Shown: positions 21,627 to 25,163 of the stretch, in pieces | How positions within the stretch are numbered: position 1 is the stretch's first letter | Layout: every line of letters starts with the position of its first letter | Origin: Actinomycetota bacterium | Lineage (GTDB): Bacteria; Actinomycetota; Thermoleophilia; UBA2241 | Reading direction: 5' to 3' | Length of the DNA: 25,163 nucleotides | Assembly (NCBI GenBank): GCA_026392265.1 | Contig: JAPLCL010000199.1 | Location: 1-25,163 of the forward strand | Made by a program: the position numbers and the translations under genes | Notes under the pieces: generated by a model | Told to the model about the DNA's origin: nothing | The model's database searches: none | What the model saw: the letters and a program-made list of their open reading frames with translations, nothing else

Positions 21627-23366
21627 TCAGAGCGGCGGCAACGCGCCCCAGCCGCGGATCTCGTAGTAGTCGGCCAGCATGTAGTCCATCTCGGCCTGCG
21701 GAAAGGTGAGGGCGCCCTCGTCCTCCATGGGTTTGTCGCTGACCCAGTCCGGCAGCCGCTCCGACTCGCGGCCGATGCCGCGGGCCGCGTTGAAGTCGTG
21801 CGACATGGTGACGATGCGATTGGCGATGCGGTGCATGTCGTCTTCGTTGTAGTCGGTGCCGATGGCGGCGTTGACCACCGCCGTGATGTACGGCCATTGC
21901 ACGAGGTCGCGATAGAAACGACAGTACAGCAGCGTGTCCATGATCGTGAGGCGGTCTTCCCAGTCGCAGTAGATCGCCGCCTTTCCCTCGATGGCCTGAG
22001 GGTCGATAACGCCGATGAGCTCCGGCTTGTACATCGTGGCGCGCAGGTGGCAGGCGCCGCGCGTGGCGGTGGCGAAGCCCAGGCCCATGCCCTTCATGAC
22101 ACGGGGGTCGTAGCCCGCCGGCTCCATGCCCTTGACGTGTACGGCGACGCCCTCGAGGCCGTATTCCTTCTCGACGCGCAGAACGCCGTCGGCCCAGATG
22201 TCACCGATGCCCTCGCGCAGGCACATCTTGGTGAGGAAGTCGCCGACGCAGTCGGCGTCGCCGAACTCCATCTTCTCGTCGATGAGACCGCGCTGTGAGG
22301 CCTCGATGGCAAGCGCGCAGAGATTGCCGGCGGTCATGCTGTCCACGCCGAGACGGTCGCAGATGTCGTTGAGCCACATGATCTCGGAGAAGTCCTTGAT
22401 CTCGCAGAGTCCGCCGAAGACGTAGGCCGTCTCGTATTCGGGACCCTCGATCTCGAGGCCCTTGTGCCGGCCCTCGAAGACGAAGTTGTGCTTGACGCAC
22501 TTGAAGGTGCAAGGGGGGCACAGCTCGTGCCTGGTGCCGTGCTCTGCCAACATCGTCTCGACGGTGATGCGCTCGAAGCCCTCGAGCGTGCCCTTACGCC
22601 AGTAGCGTGTGGGGAAGGCGTTCACGCCGTTCATGATACGTACCATGTTGAGGGTGCCACCGCGCTGGTAGGCGGCCACTCCGGGATCGCCCTTGGTGCG
22701 CTCGAGGAGGTCGCGCACGACCGCCTTGTAAGCGTCTGGCCGTGCGACCTCGGCCTTCTTCTCGCCATGCCAGACGATGCCCTTGAGGTTCTTGCTGCCG
22801 AAGACGGCGCCGGGGCCACCGCGGCCGAGCTGATGCCACTTGTTGTTGTTGACGCAGGCGAAACGGACCAGACGTTCCCCGGCCTGCCCGATGACGCAGG
22901 CCTGGGCGCGCTTGTGGTCGGTGCGCTCGACGATCCTGTCTTCGGACTCGTAGGCGTCGAGGCCCCACAGGTCTTCGGCGCTGTGGAAGGCGACTCCCTC
23001 CTCGCTGATCTCGAGGTAGACATGCCCGTCGGCTTTGCCCTCGACGATGACGACTTTGTAGCCCGTCTTGGCAAACTGCGGCGTGAGATTGCCCCCGGAG
23101 TAGCACTCGCAGTACGCACCGGTGAGCGGCGAGAGGAAGAAGAGGCCGTAGCGGTTGCTGCCGAGCATCGTGGTCCCGGCCATGGGGCCGATGGCGAAGA
23201 TGAGCTTGGCCTCGGGGTCGAGCGGCTCGACCTCCGGGTCCACCTCCTCGCAGAGGTAGTGCGTACCGAGACCTTTGGCGCCGATGAGCTCCTTGATGAG
23301 CTCCGGCGGCACCGTCTCTTCTTGGGAAGTACGGGTGGTCAGGTCGATGCGGAGTAGATCGCCCAT
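21627..23366 (-). CDS. Aldehyde:ferredoxin oxidoreductase family protein (tungsten/molybdenum)
   Basis: Oxidises aldehydes to acids with ferredoxin as electron acceptor, or acids to aldehydes in reverse; oxygen-sensitive and cytoplasmic. 579 aa, slightly short for the family (about 600-650). The N-terminal pterin-binding domain starts MGDLLRIDLTTRTSQEE and contains GRGGPGAVFGSKNLKG (181-196). The [4Fe-4S] ligands are C283, C286 and C290 in CPPCTFKC plus C482 in LLYCRF, the same spacing as in Pyrococcus AOR. The ATG at 23366 has AAAGGAG upstream. No moaD/thiS-like gene, ferredoxin or pterin-synthesis gene is adjacent. Which aldehyde it uses, and W versus Mo, cannot be told. Confidence 0.93.
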   Translation of the reverse strand: MGDLLRIDLTTRTSQEETVPPELIKELIGAKGLGTHYLCEEVDPEVEPLDPEAKLIFAIGPMAGTTMLGSNRYGLFFLSPLTGAYCECYSGGNLTPQFAKTGYKVVIVEGKADGHVYLEISEEGVAFHSAEDLWGLDAYESEDRIVERTDHKRAQACVIGQAGERLVRFACVNNNKWHQLGRGGPGAVFGSKNLKGIVWHGEKKAEVARPDAYKAVVRDLLERTKGDPGVAAYQRGGTLNMVRIMNGVNAFPTRYWRKGTLEGFERITVETMLAEHGTRHELCPPCTFKCVKHNFVFEGRHKGLEIEGPEYETAYVFGGLCEIKDFSEIMWLNDICDRLGVDSMTAGNLCALAIEASQRGLIDEKMEFGDADCVGDFLTKMCLREGIGDIWADGVLRVEKEYGLEGVAVHVKGMEPAGYDPRVMKGMGLGFATATRGACHLRATMYKPELIGVIDPQAIEGKAAIYCDWEDRLTIMDTLLYCRFYRDLVQWPYITAVVNAAIGTDYNEDDMHRIANRIVTMSHDFNAARGIGRESERLPDWVSDKPMEDEGALTFPQAEMDYMLADYYEIRGWGALPPL

Positions 23367-23416
23367 TCATGCTCCTTTGCAGTGCACAAGCGTCCCCGGC
23401 GTCCCCGCTTCAGCAG

Positions 23417-23511
23417 CCCGCCCCGATCGCCGGAGCCGGCTGCGGCGGGACTGAGAACCATCCCGCTACGGATGGAGCCGCGTCCGGACGAGCGACCGAA
23501 CGCGGCTCCAT
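23417..23511 (-). promoter_or_regulatory. Stem-loop-rich leader of the aldehyde oxidoreductase gene
   Basis: Three inverted repeats lie between ald and the oxidoreductase gene. The first is ATGGAGCCGCGT/ACGCGGCTCCAT (23472-23511, 12 pairs, 16-base loop). The second is CCATCC/GGATGG (23458-23475), which shares four bases with the first, so the two exclude each other. The third is CCCGCC/GGCGGG enclosing GCCG/CGGC (23417-23449). The arrangement could be a switchable mRNA leader, but high GC makes chance stems common. No known riboswitch was recognised. Confidence 0.4.
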
Positions 23512-23520
23512 TCTGGCAGG

Positions 23521-23557
23521 TTCGGCGCGGCGCGGCCAGTGGCCGCGGCGGAGCCGA
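23521..23557 (-). terminator. Hairpin just after ald
   Basis: Outer arms TTCGGC/GCCGAA, inner arms GCGGCC/GGCCGC around a short loop, starting nine bases beyond the ald stop on the minus strand. It has no T-tract, so it is a possible terminator or 3'-end stabiliser for ald. Confidence 0.5.
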
Positions 23558-23565
23558 ATGCAGTA

Positions 23566-24687
<1,122 letters not shown>

Positions 24688-24913
24688 GACTCCTCCTCGC
24701 TCCTCATCCTGATGGTCGCGCTCCTGATGCAAACGCTCACAAGTGGGTACACGGTTTGGCAGTCTAGCACATGAGACCGCCCAGAAAAGCCCAGAAAGAA
24801 ATGAAACCGCGCAGAACTGAACGTGACGTGACGTCGACCGCGGCGCCGGCCACACTGGCCCGCGCTCCCGCCGCTCGTATATGTTTACCGGAGCCGACGA
24901 AGGGAGCCGCTGC
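24688..24913. other. Divergent region between ald and the SDR unit
   Basis: 226 bases. On the ald side there is the ribosome site and a possible extended -10 (TGCTAGACT, 24769-24761 on minus) without a clear -35. Two head-to-tail ten-base repeats, GCCCAGAAAA and GCCCAGAAAG, sit at 24779-24798. On the other side, TATATG (about 24876) is a weak -10 candidate for the plus-strand unit. No hairpin of note. Confidence 0.35.
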
Positions 24914-24994
24914 ATGGTCAGGCCCGAGCGTGCCCACGACAGGATCGCCGACATCGCCGCCGGGCCGTACGAGCACCTGGGCGAGCCGGCGTGA
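24914..24994 (+). CDS. 26-residue ORF coupled to the SDR gene
   Basis: ATG at 24914 with AAGGGAG seven bases upstream, a strong site. It encodes 26 residues (starts MVRPERAHDR, ends EHLGEPA) and its TGA overlaps the next GTG as GTGA. No membrane segment or known motif is visible. It may be a leader peptide that sets translation of the SDR gene, a small protein in its own right, or the remnant of a longer gene. Confidence 0.4.
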   Translation: MVRPERAHDRIADIAAGPYEHLGEPA

Positions 24995-25163
24995 ACGTCG
25001 CCGGCGCCCGCGTCCTCGTGGTCGGCGGCGTGCACCGGCTCGGCCGCGCGCTGGCCCTCGACCTCGCGACGCACGGCGCCGCCGTCTGCGTCTCGTCGCG
25101 CGCGGCCGGCGAGGAGGCCGACGCGCAGGTCGGCGCGCTGCGCGCGGCCGGCGCGCCTGTGGC
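24991..25163 (+). CDS. Short-chain dehydrogenase/reductase, 5' part
   Basis: 57 codons before the window ends. The N-terminal Rossmann strand-turn-helix RVLVVGGVHRLGRALALDLA carries the SDR cofactor motif in the GGxxRLGRA form seen in pteridine-reductase-like members. CVSSR follows at the second strand end, where an Arg favours NADP(H). GTG at 24991 is coupled to the 26-codon ORF. The substrate is unknown because the catalytic Tyr-x-x-x-Lys part lies outside the window. Confidence 0.75.
   Translation, partial: MNVAGARVLVVGGVHRLGRALALDLATHGAAVCVSSRAAGEEADAQVGALRAAGAPV

Overview
The window is high-GC DNA with densely packed genes, many GTG starts and strong AGGAGG-type ribosome sites. The minus-strand run tilS-hpt-ftsH-folE-folP-folB-folK ... 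coaX ... lysS ... clpC is the gene order known from Actinomycetota; in Mycobacterium tuberculosis the same run has panC-panD before coaX and lsr2 between lysS and clpC. The initiator tRNA has a C1-U72 acceptor mismatch, as in actinobacteria. A RipA-like NlpC/P60 hydrolase fits too. A tungsten/molybdenum aldehyde:ferredoxin oxidoreductase and a sulfide:quinone oxidoreductase suggest an anaerobic or microaerobic, probably deep-branching actinobacterium. I cannot name the genus.

Layout: (1) 1-1094, the 5' part of clpC on the minus strand. (2) 1095-5322, a plus-strand island with a promoter/operator, an MMPL-family transporter, a sulfide:quinone oxidoreductase and a 45-residue small protein. (3) 5362-18809, a long minus-strand housekeeping block. 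In transcription order it holds a DsrE-like protein, tilS, hpt, ftsH, folE, folP, folB, folK, nadB, nadC, coaX, dus, greA and lysS. Many of these genes overlap or nearly touch, and greA-lysS has its own promoter. (4) 18931-19922, an AqpZ-type aquaporin and an initiator tRNA, both on minus. (5) 20043-21544, plus-strand genes for a secreted peptidoglycan hydrolase and a small membrane protein. (6) 21627-24687, minus-strand aldehyde:ferredoxin oxidoreductase and alanine dehydrogenase, separated by a leader rich in stem-loops. (7) 24914 to the end, a plus-strand 26-codon ORF coupled to a truncated short-chain dehydrogenase gene.

How the genes work together: folE, folP, folB and folK cover the pterin branch of folate synthesis. 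nadB and nadC give two of the three steps of de novo NAD synthesis (nadA is not here), and coaX starts CoA synthesis. tilS, dus, lysS and the initiator tRNA serve translation, while greA, ftsH and clpC serve transcription fidelity and protein quality control. Energy and carbon functions are the sulfide:quinone oxidoreductase, the aldehyde oxidoreductase and alanine dehydrogenase.

No CRISPR array, insertion sequence, prophage gene or obvious defence system is visible. The most interesting items are the MMPL/SQR/small-protein island with its palindromic operator and shared upstream element, a duplicated extracytoplasmic domain in FtsH, and the structured leader of the aldehyde oxidoreductase gene.
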